A stretch of 21,208 nt of DNA from assembly GCF_000808015.1 (NCBI RefSeq), contig NZ_JWHR01000071.1:1-21208 (forward strand). Reading direction: 5' to 3'. The position numbers and the translations under genes were made by a program. Of this stretch, positions 15,081 through 21,208 are shown in pieces. Source of the stretch: Terrisporobacter othiniensis (GTDB lineage: Bacteria; Bacillota; Clostridia; Peptostreptococcales; Peptostreptococcaceae). How positions within the stretch are numbered: the first letter of the stretch is position 1; the number at the start of each line of letters is the position of its first letter. The notes below the pieces were generated by a model. The model searched no databases, had not been told where the DNA came from, and saw only the letters and a program-made list of their open reading frames with translations.

Positions 15081-15130
15081 AAGCTATAATAAGTTTTGCG
15101 AGTTTATATTGTAAATATTATTAAGCTATA
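15075..15130 (+). repeat. 14-bp direct repeat flanking the 3' end of the YajC-like gene
   Basis: ATTATTAAGCTATA occurs at 15075-15088 and again at 15117-15130. The second copy includes the last codons and stop of the YajC-like gene. It may be the scar of a local duplication in an AT-rich gap. No function is evident. Confidence 0.6.
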
Positions 15131-15399
15131 CTTTGGATAGCATATCTAGATACTGAAATAACAACATTTTTAGCAACTTCAACTTCTACGATATCACCTT
15201 TAACTCTAGTTATTTTTCCGTAAACAGCGCCACAGAACATAACTTTCATCCCAGGTTTTAATTCTAAATGAAGGTCTTTCAGTTCAGTAGTTTTCTTTTT
15301 AATATTTTTCGATGAGATAAATATTAAAATTAATGCTGCAATTCCTAATAATACAGCTATAGTTATACACGTCCAAGTAACAACTTCCCAATTTATCAT
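15121..15399 (-). CDS. YajC-family small membrane protein in PTS cluster
   Basis: This 92-residue protein has a single N-terminal membrane segment (about residues 8-29). A KKK stretch and a beta-rich cytosolic domain follow, carrying LKPGMKVMFCGAVYGKITRVKGD. That corresponds to the YajC signature of a L-x-x-G-x-x-V-x-x-x-G-x-x-G-x-I pattern. Genuine YajC is an accessory of the SecDF-YajC translocon and is normally next to tgt/secD. Here it follows EIIA with a 2-nt gap, so it is probably a PTS-cluster paralogue. A YajC-annotated gene is also known in a pneumococcal mannose-family PTS locus. Its role in sugar uptake is not established. Confidence 0.8.
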   Translation of the reverse strand: MINWEVVTWTCITIAVLLGIAALILIFISSKNIKKKTTELKDLHLELKPGMKVMFCGAVYGKITRVKGDIVEVEVAKNVVISVSRYAIQSIA

Positions 15400-15401
15400 A
15401 A

Positions 15402-15833
15402 TTAAATACCATCCTCACAATCTTCTTCATCATGTTCTATAAGTTCAAATTTTATGATACCATTTTTACCTACTTCCAAAGCTGTTTCTGCTAATGCAGA
15501 TAAATCATCAATAAAATCTTTTGCCATAGAAACTTCAAGAATCATAGCAAGATTAGTTCCTCCTATTACTTCCAAAGGTGTTTCAACCTCAGCTTTTAAC
15601 TCAACTAAAGTTTTAAATGGTGAACCTCCTGTTAAATCAGTTAAGGCTAAAATACTATTACAATTATTTAAATTGTTTATAGAGTTCATATACTTTTCTT
15701 TTAAAGTTTCTGTGGAGTCTGTTTCAATAAAATCTACATATTCTACATTAGCTGGATTCCCAGCAATTAAATTTAAAGATGAGCGTAATCCAGTTGCAAA
15801 ATTTCCGTGACCGCTAATTATTATTCCTATCAT
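15402..15833 (-). CDS. agaF: PTS system mannose-family EIIA component
   Basis: This 143-residue cytosolic phosphocarrier receives phosphate from HPr on H9 (ISGHGNFATGL) and gives it to EIIB. The region LTDLTGGSPF (around residues 84-93) is the other conserved signature. The length is right for a stand-alone EIIA. ATG 15833 is preceded by AAAGGGG about 10 nt upstream. It lies between agaS (161 bp upstream, same strand) and the YajC-like gene (2 bp downstream). The 161-bp gap from agaS could hold a separate promoter or a processing site, but nothing clear is visible apart from short hairpins near 15935-15970. Confidence 0.93.
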   Translation of the reverse strand: MIGIIISGHGNFATGLRSSLNLIAGNPANVEYVDFIETDSTETLKEKYMNSINNLNNCNSILALTDLTGGSPFKTLVELKAEVETPLEVIGGTNLAMILEVSMAKDFIDDLSALAETALEVGKNGIIKFELIEHDEEDCEDGI

Positions 15834-15994
15834 ATCTAGTAAACCCCTTTTCCATAAGTCTTAATATATTTTTAAGTTATAAATTTCAACCGTCTATTTT
15901 GAGAAATATCGTTGCATAAAATTGTATGTTGACCACACAGTGGCTTAAAGTGGTAACGAAGTCCTCTCGTTTGTAACATGAGTGAAGCAAATTT

Positions 15995-17173
15995 TTATTT
16001 GCAATTATATTTATACAATGTAACACCTTCGACAACACGATTAACTTCACCAGATGGACAAGGATTGTCAGGTGTTAATTTCATTGATAAAGATTTTAAA
16101 ACTGAAAGTGCTTGAGCAAATGTTATATAAGCAAGCCCTAACTCTATGTTATTTGGATTAATTTCAGTATTATAGAAAACAGTATAATCAGCTAATTCAC
16201 TTAACTCAGTAGAAGGCTTATCAGATACAACAACTAGCTTATTCTTCTTTCTTTGAGAGCTTATTTCCTTTATCAAATCTAATTCATATTTATAAGTGTA
16301 CTCATCATTACTTACGTAGACAACTGTTAAAGTAGAATCATCTATAATTGATTTTGGTCCATGTCTAAAACCAAGTGGAGTATCAAACACTGCAACTGTA
16401 TTTCCTGCTGTTAATTCAAGCATTTTTAAAGATGATTCTTGTGAGATACCTTTTAAAGTATTGCTACCTAGATAAACTATTCTTTCAAAATTATACTCGT
16501 TAACTATCTTTTCAACTACTTCAAATCCCTTATCTAAGAAGTTTTGAGTAGATGAACATATATCAGAGATTATTGTTGACTTTTCATCTAACTTATCAAG
16601 GTTAAAGCAAAGATATGCAGCTAAGTACATATTAGTAAAGCTTGATGTCATAGCAAATGATTTATCGTGAGTTTCTTCAGTAAGATTTATAGCATAGCAA
16701 TTATCTAATTTATCGGCTATCTTAGAAAGTGAACCCTCATTGTTACAAGTTATGAATAAATGATATAGGTTATCACACACTTCATTAGCAGCTTCAACAG
16801 CTCCAATTGACTCAGGTGAATTTCCAGAACGTCCAAAACTTATTAATAATGTTGGCTTAGTTTTAGATAAATAATTTTCAGGTGTAGCAACTATATCAGT
16901 TGTAGCGTAAGACTTAACCTTATAATTAAGGCCCTTATTTAATTGTGAATATAGTGAATTACCGATGAATTCGCTAGTACCAGCACCTGTTAGTATTATA
17001 TCGAAATCATCATGCTTAATAATATTATTTATAAATTCTCCTATAGAATCCTTATTATCTTTAATTTGAGTTAAAGTTTTTAACCAAGTTTTTGGTTGCT
17101 GATATATTTCTTGTAAAGTAAAAGATGACTTAGTATCTTTCATTTGATTTTCAGTAATATTAAAAATACTCAT
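15995..17173 (-). CDS. agaS: SIS-domain sugar isomerase/deaminase AgaS
   Basis: This roughly 390-residue cytosolic protein has two SIS domains. It is related to the isomerase half of GlmS and in length and order matches AgaS, which converts galactosamine-6-phosphate to tagatose-6-phosphate plus ammonia. Phosphosugar-binding serines lie in LTGAGTSEFIG (about 61-71) and ISFGRSGNSPES (about 111-122). A second-half signature is FDTPLGFRHGPKS. The QQPKTW motif near the N-terminus is typical of AgaS. The ATG at 17191 contains the ribosome binding site itself, and 17182 is only 2 nt from GGAGG, so ATG 17173 (11-nt spacing) is preferred. It is divergent from nagA. Confidence 0.9.
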   Translation of the reverse strand: MSIFNITENQMKDTKSSFTLQEIYQQPKTWLKTLTQIKDNKDSIGEFINNIIKHDDFDIILTGAGTSEFIGNSLYSQLNKGLNYKVKSYATTDIVATPENYLSKTKPTLLISFGRSGNSPESIGAVEAANEVCDNLYHLFITCNNEGSLSKIADKLDNCYAINLTEETHDKSFAMTSSFTNMYLAAYLCFNLDKLDEKSTIISDICSSTQNFLDKGFEVVEKIVNEYNFERIVYLGSNTLKGISQESSLKMLELTAGNTVAVFDTPLGFRHGPKSIIDDSTLTVVYVSNDEYTYKYELDLIKEISSQRKKNKLVVVSDKPSTELSELADYTVFYNTEINPNNIELGLAYITFAQALSVLKSLSMKLTPDNPCPSGEVNRVVEGVTLYKYNCK

Positions 17174-17233
17174 AAAATTCATATCCTCCATTTTAATTTA
17201 TATATAGATCTAGTTAAATATCTGTTAATCTTA

Positions 17234-17283
17234 ATTATAGTAAAGAGCAATATAAACACAATGGGTGTGTTAAAAGATATAAT
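17234..17283. promoter_or_regulatory. Divergent agaS-nagA promoters with inverted repeat
   Basis: On the minus strand TTGTGT (17261-17256) and TATAAT (17239-17234), 16 bp apart, suit agaS. On the plus strand TATAAT (17278-17283) suits nagA but lacks a good -35. The inverted repeat AACACA-N5-TGTGTT (17255-17271) overlaps the agaS -35 and stands just before the nagA -10, so one bound protein could control both. Confidence 0.5.
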
Positions 17284-17362
17284 ATTTATGTTAAAAAGTG
17301 CAAATATTATCCCAAAAATCTTATGTATAATGAAGATATCTTATAAAGTATGGAGGGAGAAT

Positions 17363-18502
17363 ATGTTAATTCAAAGTAAGAGAGTTTGGATTGCAGATCA
17401 ATTTATTTCAGCGCAAATTGAAATTGATGATAATAAAATAATAAATATTTATAAATATAATGAAAAAGATGATGCTTATGATTATGGTAATAAAAGGATA
17501 CTTCCAGGATTTATTGATATTCACTGTCATGGAGCTTATGGATTTGATACAAATGATGCTAATGAAGAAGGATTAAGAAATTGGACAAAAAAAATACCTT
17601 GTGAAGGTGTCACTGCACTACTACCAACTACTATAACTCAAAGTAGAGAAGTTTTAACTAATGCTCTAGCTAATGTTGCAAAAGTAGTTGAAGAGGGATA
17701 CCAAGGGGCAGAAATATTGGGAGTACACTTTGAAGGTCCTTATTTAGATATGAAATATAAAGGAGCACAACCACAAGAGTTTATAGCAAAGCCTACTATT
17801 GAAGAATTTAAAGCATATCAAAAAGCAGCAAAAGGATTAATAAAATATATTACTATAGCAACAGAAGTAGATGAAGAATATGAATTAACTAAATATTTGT
17901 ATGAAAATGGTGTTGTCGTAAGTATAGGACATTCAGCATCTACTTATGAAGAAGCTGTATATGCATTTGCTAACGGAGCTAGATCTCAAACTCATGTTTA
18001 TAATGGAATGACAGCTTTCAATCATAGAGAAAATGGATTAGTGGGATTTAGTTTAAGGGTAAATGAAATGTATGGTGAAATTATTTGTGATGGAAATCAT
18101 TCTACACCAGCGGCGTTATATAATTTCTTCCATGCTAAAGGTCCGTATCATGGAATTATGGTTACGGATGCATTAATGGCAAAAGGATATGAGCCAGGTT
18201 CAAAGTTCGTTTTTGGTGGAAATGAAATAGAAATATATGAAGATGGTAGTGCTCATTTAGTTGAAACGAAGGGGCTAGCTGGTTCAACATTAAGAATGAA
18301 TCAAGGTTTAAAAATACTAGTAGAAGATGCGATGGTACCATTTGATTATGCTATTAATTCATGTACTATAAATCCAGCAAGATGTCTAGGAATAGATAAT
18401 CGTAAGGGTAGAATTGGCGTGGGATATGATAGTGATTTAGTAGTTCTTAATGATGATTATTCAGTACATCAAACTTACTGTTTAGGAAAGGAAATGCTTT
18501 AA
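17363..18502 (+). CDS. nagA: N-acetylglucosamine/N-acetylgalactosamine-6-phosphate deacetylase
   Basis: This 379-residue amidohydrolase removes the acetyl group from N-acetyl-amino-sugar 6-phosphate in the cytosol. The metal-site HxH is H54/H56 in IDIHCHGAYGFD, the bridging glutamate is in HFEGPY, further histidines are in SIGHSAS and THVYNGM, and the catalytic aspartate is in VTDALMAKG. The length is standard (about 380-395). The frame is open upstream to 17144, but the start is fixed at 17363 by GGAGGGAG 6 nt before it. It is the first gene of a nagA, membrane protein and aldolase group. Whether it acts on the GlcNAc or GalNAc derivative (NagA versus AgaA) cannot be read from sequence. AgaS and the KbaY-type aldolase next door favour the latter. 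Confidence 0.93.
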   Translation: MLIQSKRVWIADQFISAQIEIDDNKIINIYKYNEKDDAYDYGNKRILPGFIDIHCHGAYGFDTNDANEEGLRNWTKKIPCEGVTALLPTTITQSREVLTNALANVAKVVEEGYQGAEILGVHFEGPYLDMKYKGAQPQEFIAKPTIEEFKAYQKAAKGLIKYITIATEVDEEYELTKYLYENGVVVSIGHSASTYEEAVYAFANGARSQTHVYNGMTAFNHRENGLVGFSLRVNEMYGEIICDGNHSTPAALYNFFHAKGPYHGIMVTDALMAKGYEPGSKFVFGGNEIEIYEDGSAHLVETKGLAGSTLRMNQGLKILVEDAMVPFDYAINSCTINPARCLGIDNRKGRIGVGYDSDLVVLNDDYSVHQTYCLGKEML

Positions 18503-19026
18503 TGAAGAAAAAGGATATAAACCTAGCTGGTACAAATATTTATTTAAATAGAGCTGGAAATACAGTTTATTATAATGTTTTTGATAAAAAAGGATATATT
18601 GTAGGACATAAAATAGAGCAAAAATTTAGGTTATTTTACTATAGGTATTTTATTGTAATTGCTTTATTAGTCTTGCTAGGTGATTATTTTAAAACTTTTG
18701 GAAATACACTTTTGGTTGGTGCTGTAGCAGTTGTTATAACGGAAATTTATTTTAGAAAGGTATTTTTAAAAAAATTAAAATCCATTAACGATTTTAAAAG
18801 GGAACGAAAAGTATCTAAAATAGAAATGATTATCAAGAGTGAAGAAAAAGAAAAAACTATAATGAAAATATGTGCTTATATAGTTTTAAGCGTATTAATA
18901 GTTATAAATGCAATACAACAAAATTATAATTCAGCCTTTATGATTTTGAGTATATTAGCTGCGGTATATGCAGTTTATTCAGCTGTAATTAATGGTGTGG
19001 CGATTAGCAAAATGAATGGTAAATAA
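18502..19026 (+). CDS. Hypothetical membrane protein, 174 residues, in amino-sugar operon
   Basis: I do not recognise the family. The ATG overlaps the nagA stop by one base (TAATG), so translation is probably coupled. The N-terminal about 45 residues are soluble and beta-like, then hydrophobic segments follow at about 47-61 and 67-84. A basic, lysine-rich loop comes at 88-118, then two further segments at about 119-138 and 144-166. This four-helix, two-pair layout suggests an internal duplication or a small membrane sensor/accessory protein. No catalytic motif is visible. Its position between nagA and the aldolase gene suggests a part in amino-sugar uptake, but that is inference. Confidence 0.75.
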   Translation: MKKKDINLAGTNIYLNRAGNTVYYNVFDKKGYIVGHKIEQKFRLFYYRYFIVIALLVLLGDYFKTFGNTLLVGAVAVVITEIYFRKVFLKKLKSINDFKRERKVSKIEMIIKSEEKEKTIMKICAYIVLSVLIVINAIQQNYNSAFMILSILAAVYAVYSAVINGVAISKMNGK

Positions 19027-19082
19027 GAACTATAATTTATAAATAACATAAAATTATATATACAAAGAGGGGAAAATTTATT

Positions 19083-19931
19083 ATGGAATTAGTTACAACA
19101 AAAAGTATTTTAAAGAAGGCTCAAGAAGGAAAATATGCAATAGGGGCCTTTAATGTTGAGAATATGGAAATGGTAATGGCAGTTATAAGTGCAGCAGAGG
19201 AGATGAATGCACCTGTAATTATGCAAACTACACCATCAACAGTTAAATATGCAAGTCTTGATTACTTTTTAGCAAATGTAAGAGTTGCAGCAAGCCATGC
19301 TAAGGTTCCTGTAGTTATGCATTTAGATCATGGTTCAAGTTTTGAGCTTGCAGCTCAAGCATTTAGAGCAGGGTATACTTCGATTATGATAGATGGATCT
19401 CATAGCAGTTTTGAAGAAAATATAAAAATATCTAAAGCAGTTGTAGATATGTGTAAACCAGCAGGTATTGCTGTTGAAGCTGAACTTGGAAAAGTTGGTG
19501 GAAAAGAAGATGATTTAGATGGTGGAGAAGGAGGATTTACAGATCCACAAGAAGCAAAAGAGTTTGTTGAAAGAACAGGAGTTGATTCACTAGCAGTAGC
19601 AATAGGAACAGCCCATGGTATGTATAAAGGTGAACCTAAATTAGATTTAGATAGATTATCACAAATAAAAGAAGTTGTATCAATACCTCTTGTATTACAT
19701 GGTGGATCAGGAATCCCTGATTCTAAAGTACAAGAATCTATTGAAATAGGAATATGTAAAGTAAATTATGCTACAGAACTTAGAATAGCATTTACAAATG
19801 GAGTTAACAAATATTTAAGTGAAAATAAGGATGCAATAGATCCTAAGAAATATAATAAGGCTGGTATGGAAGAAGTTAAGGCGTTTGTAAAAGAAAAGAT
19901 AAAAGTTTGTGGTTGTGAAAATAAAGCTTAG
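19083..19931 (+). CDS. kbaY: Class II ketose-bisphosphate aldolase, tagatose-bisphosphate type
   Basis: This 282-residue zinc-dependent aldolase is the size of KbaY/GatY (284-286) and splits tagatose-1,6-bisphosphate to dihydroxyacetone phosphate and glyceraldehyde-3-phosphate. The catalytic aspartate D82 and zinc ligand H83 lie in MHLDHG. E134 is in EAELGKVGG, H178 is in GTAHGMY, and H206 is in VLHGGSG. The segment DPQEAKEFVERTGVDSLAVA and the C-terminal KVCGCENKA resemble KbaY in pattern. A fructose-bisphosphate aldolase remains possible, because the families intergrade. Start ATG 19083 has GAGGGG upstream. It is the last gene of the nagA operon and ends at a strong terminator. Confidence 0.85.
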   Translation: MELVTTKSILKKAQEGKYAIGAFNVENMEMVMAVISAAEEMNAPVIMQTTPSTVKYASLDYFLANVRVAASHAKVPVVMHLDHGSSFELAAQAFRAGYTSIMIDGSHSSFEENIKISKAVVDMCKPAGIAVEAELGKVGGKEDDLDGGEGGFTDPQEAKEFVERTGVDSLAVAIGTAHGMYKGEPKLDLDRLSQIKEVVSIPLVLHGGSGIPDSKVQESIEIGICKVNYATELRIAFTNGVNKYLSENKDAIDPKKYNKAGMEEVKAFVKEKIKVCGCENKA

Positions 19932-19934
19932 TAT

Positions 19935-19992
19935 AATTACCCCTGAGAAGATAATTTAATTTATTTTCTTGGGGGTAATTAATTTTATATTT
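19935..19992 (+). terminator. Intrinsic terminator of the nagA operon
   Basis: AATTACCCC (19935-19943) pairs with GGGGTAATT (19972-19980), with additional GAGAA/TTCTT pairing inside and a T-rich tail. It lies just after the aldolase stop. Confidence 0.85.
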
Positions 19993-20125
19993 TAAGATTA
20001 TAGGAATGTATATTTAATTTAACCCTTATAGTTTATTTTTCTTTATTAAAAAATTATATATAAGATTATATTTTTTTATTTTGGAGACACTCTAAATAAG
20101 TAAAAGTTTTTAGGGGGTATTCGTT

Positions 20126-20728
20126 ATGAAAAGAATATTTTTAGTTGATACAGAAAATGTGAATATTACTGCTTTAAGTAGTGCAAATAAATTAAATGAA
20201 GAAGATATAATAATACTGTTTGTAACAGAGAGAACAAATTTATTTCAATTTGGAAGAGATAAATTAAAATGTTTAAATACAAAATCAAATATCTTGAAAA
20301 TAGATGTTACTACAGGAGTAAAGAATAGTCTAGATTTTCAGTTAGTATCTTATTTAGGCCTTATAATAGGTCAGCATAGATATGAAGCTAATAATTATTA
20401 CATAGTAAGTAAAGATAGAGGTTTTTTAAGTTCTATAAATCTTTTAGAGAATTGTACAGATCATAAAATTCAACTTATAAATAGTATTTCAGAATTATTT
20501 GAAGAAGAAGATGAAGTAGATAATATGATAGATAAATTTATAGAAAAAGGATTTAGAGCTAAAACAGCAATAAAAATGACATTGATATTAGCGGGATCAA
20601 AATCTTTATTAGATGCCCAAGATAGATTTCTTATAGAGTTTGGTGGAAATTTTACAATACTGTATAGATGTATAGATATTTTAGAAGATTATTACAATGA
20701 AAAATCTAATATTAATGAAACTGCATAA
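20126..20728 (+). CDS. PIN-like domain protein (putative nuclease fold)
   Basis: This 200-residue protein has an N-terminal PIN-like domain: IFLVDTENVN (D8, E10), then LDFQLVSYLGLII (D70) and YYIVSKDRGF (D97). These supply the acidic cluster expected of PIN-type nucleases in the PF18475-like branch found in many Firmicutes. The C-terminal half (about 125-195) is helical, with a KTAIKMTLILAG segment and no recognised domain. ATG 20126 follows AGGGGG at fair spacing. It is not close to the VapC size (about 130), so it is not a classical VapC toxin. Substrate and role are unknown. It is followed after 31 bp by a small gene that may be its partner. Confidence 0.72.
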   Translation: MKRIFLVDTENVNITALSSANKLNEEDIIILFVTERTNLFQFGRDKLKCLNTKSNILKIDVTTGVKNSLDFQLVSYLGLIIGQHRYEANNYYIVSKDRGFLSSINLLENCTDHKIQLINSISELFEEEDEVDNMIDKFIEKGFRAKTAIKMTLILAGSKSLLDAQDRFLIEFGGNFTILYRCIDILEDYYNEKSNINETA

Positions 20729-20759
20729 ACGATGAATAAATTATATTAGGAGATAAAAA

Positions 20760-20969
20760 ATGAACGCTAAAGATGAATTATTAAAATCACTTTTCCCACA
20801 AATCATTAATCATTTTGCAAGTTTAAAAAATATATCTTTAGAAGAAAGTAGAGATATATTTTTTAAATCTACTACTTATGCAAAACTTTGTGGTGAAAAC
20901 GACTTCTACTCAAAAGGAATTGATTACATAGTAAATGAACTTGAAAATGAATATTTAACATTTAGTTAA
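20760..20969 (+). CDS. Small acidic helical protein, 69 residues
   Basis: I do not recognise it firmly. AGGAG stands 7 nt before ATG 20760. The sequence is helical with an acidic C-terminus (YIVNELENEYLTFS). In length and pattern it recalls small helical proteins of the DUF3791 kind that sit beside toxin or nuclease genes, but the match is loose. Its close spacing to the PIN-like gene suggests co-transcription. The end of an IS150-type element begins 25 bp after its stop codon, so downstream genes may have been displaced. Confidence 0.6.
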   Translation: MNAKDELLKSLFPQIINHFASLKNISLEESRDIFFKSTTYAKLCGENDFYSKGIDYIVNELENEYLTFS

Positions 20970-20993
20970 ATAAAAAACAAGTGTAGGTTAAAC

Positions 20994-21208
20994 TGAACTG
21001 CACCCTTCATGTGGAACAATATAAAACAACCTAGGCTACCTTTTTCTTGTATTTTACAGGAGAAAGGTAGTTTAATTTTGCCTGTATTCTTTCTTTGTTA
21101 TAATAATCTATATATTGAGATACAATTTCAATCACCATTTTACTTGATAAATTCTTTAATCCTTGAGAATAGAATGCTTCTGTCTTCAATGATGAAAAGA
21201 AACTTTCC
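20994..21208 (-). mobile_element. IS150-type (IS3 family) insertion sequence, 3' end (partial, runs off right edge)
   Basis: The sequence at 20994-21020 begins TGAACTGCACCC and continues with GTGGAACAAT, closely following the terminal repeat pattern of IS150 (TGTACTGCACCC...GT-GGAC). Immediately inside lies the C-terminus of an IS3-family OrfB on the minus strand. The right end and target duplication are outside the window. Confidence 0.75.
21031..21208 (-). CDS. IS3-family transposase OrfB (DDE integrase), C-terminal 58 residues
   Basis: The minus-strand frame enters from the right edge and stops at TAG (21033-21031). Its sequence starts ESFFSSLKTEAFY, the block that holds the third catalytic acidic residue of the D-D-35-E triad. 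It ends with YIDYYNKERIQAKLNYLSPVKY, the usual IS150-group C-terminus with the YN-x-x-R-x-Q-x-K-L-x-x-LSP signature. Only the last part of the integrase domain is visible, so whether this copy is intact cannot be judged. Confidence 0.9.
   Translation of the reverse strand, partial: ESFFSSLKTEAFYSQGLKNLSSKMVIEIVSQYIDYYNKERIQAKLNYLSPVKYKKKVA

Noticed and set aside
1..21208. A 20.7-kb composite transposon bounded by two IS copies in the same orientation
   Set aside because: Both partial elements point the same way, but their visible end sequences differ (TGTGTCTACTTG against TGAACTGCACCC), so they look like different IS groups. The genes between are a mix of ordinary chromosomal functions.

Overview
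The window is low-GC Firmicutes DNA. AT-rich intergenic regions, strong AGGAGG-type ribosome binding sites, many hairpin-plus-T-tract terminators, an anaerobe-type hybrid-cluster protein and a mannose-family PTS suggest a strictly anaerobic class Clostridia organism, most likely Peptostreptococcaceae (Clostridioides/Paraclostridium/Romboutsia-like). The family assignment is inference from protein style. No rRNA, tRNA, CRISPR array or prophage module was seen.

Layout. (1) 1-260: start of an IS3-type insertion sequence running off the left edge, with a large inverted repeat. (2) 317-3641: a HAD phosphatase convergent with a trans-aconitate-type methyltransferase, then a two-gene unit of a UPF0104/flippase-like membrane protein and a DUF3783 protein. 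(3) 3800-6417: a D-2-hydroxyacid dehydrogenase with an uncertain start, then a decayed locus where the head of a secreted ricin-lectin-type gene is fused to the tail of an ABC ATPase gene, followed by the surviving ABC permease. (4) 6620-11240: an orphan hypothetical gene, an orphan hcp promoter with an 11-codon hcp remnant, a divergent NupC-type nucleoside transporter and YeiL-like Crp/Fnr regulator, and the intact hcp (hydroxylamine reductase/hybrid cluster protein) gene. Related palindromes with core ACATATGT stand before hcp, before its remnant and between nupC and the regulator. (5) 11382-19931: an amino-sugar (probably N-acetylgalactosamine or a similar sugar) utilisation island. It has PTS EIIB-EIIC-EIID, a divergent AraC regulator with a tandem-repeat operator, a YajC-like protein, EIIA, the AgaS isomerase/deaminase, and a divergent nagA, membrane protein and class II aldolase group. 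(6) 20126-20969: a PIN-like nuclease-fold protein with a small acidic partner. (7) 20994-21208: the 3' end of an IS150-type element running off the right edge.

How it works together (inference). Sugar enters and is phosphorylated by EIIA/B/C/D, NagA deacetylates it, AgaS deaminates/isomerises the amino-sugar phosphate to tagatose-6-phosphate, and after a kinase that is not in the window the class II aldolase splits the bisphosphate to triose phosphates. The AraC protein is the likely local regulator.

The most unusual items are the chimeric lectin/ABC pseudogene, the orphan hcp promoter whose operator also forms a terminator-like hairpin, and the perfectly abutting 17-bp operator repeats of the AraC gene. 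I did not find a clearly new multi-gene system. The PIN-like/69-residue pair is the only candidate of that kind, and it is weak.
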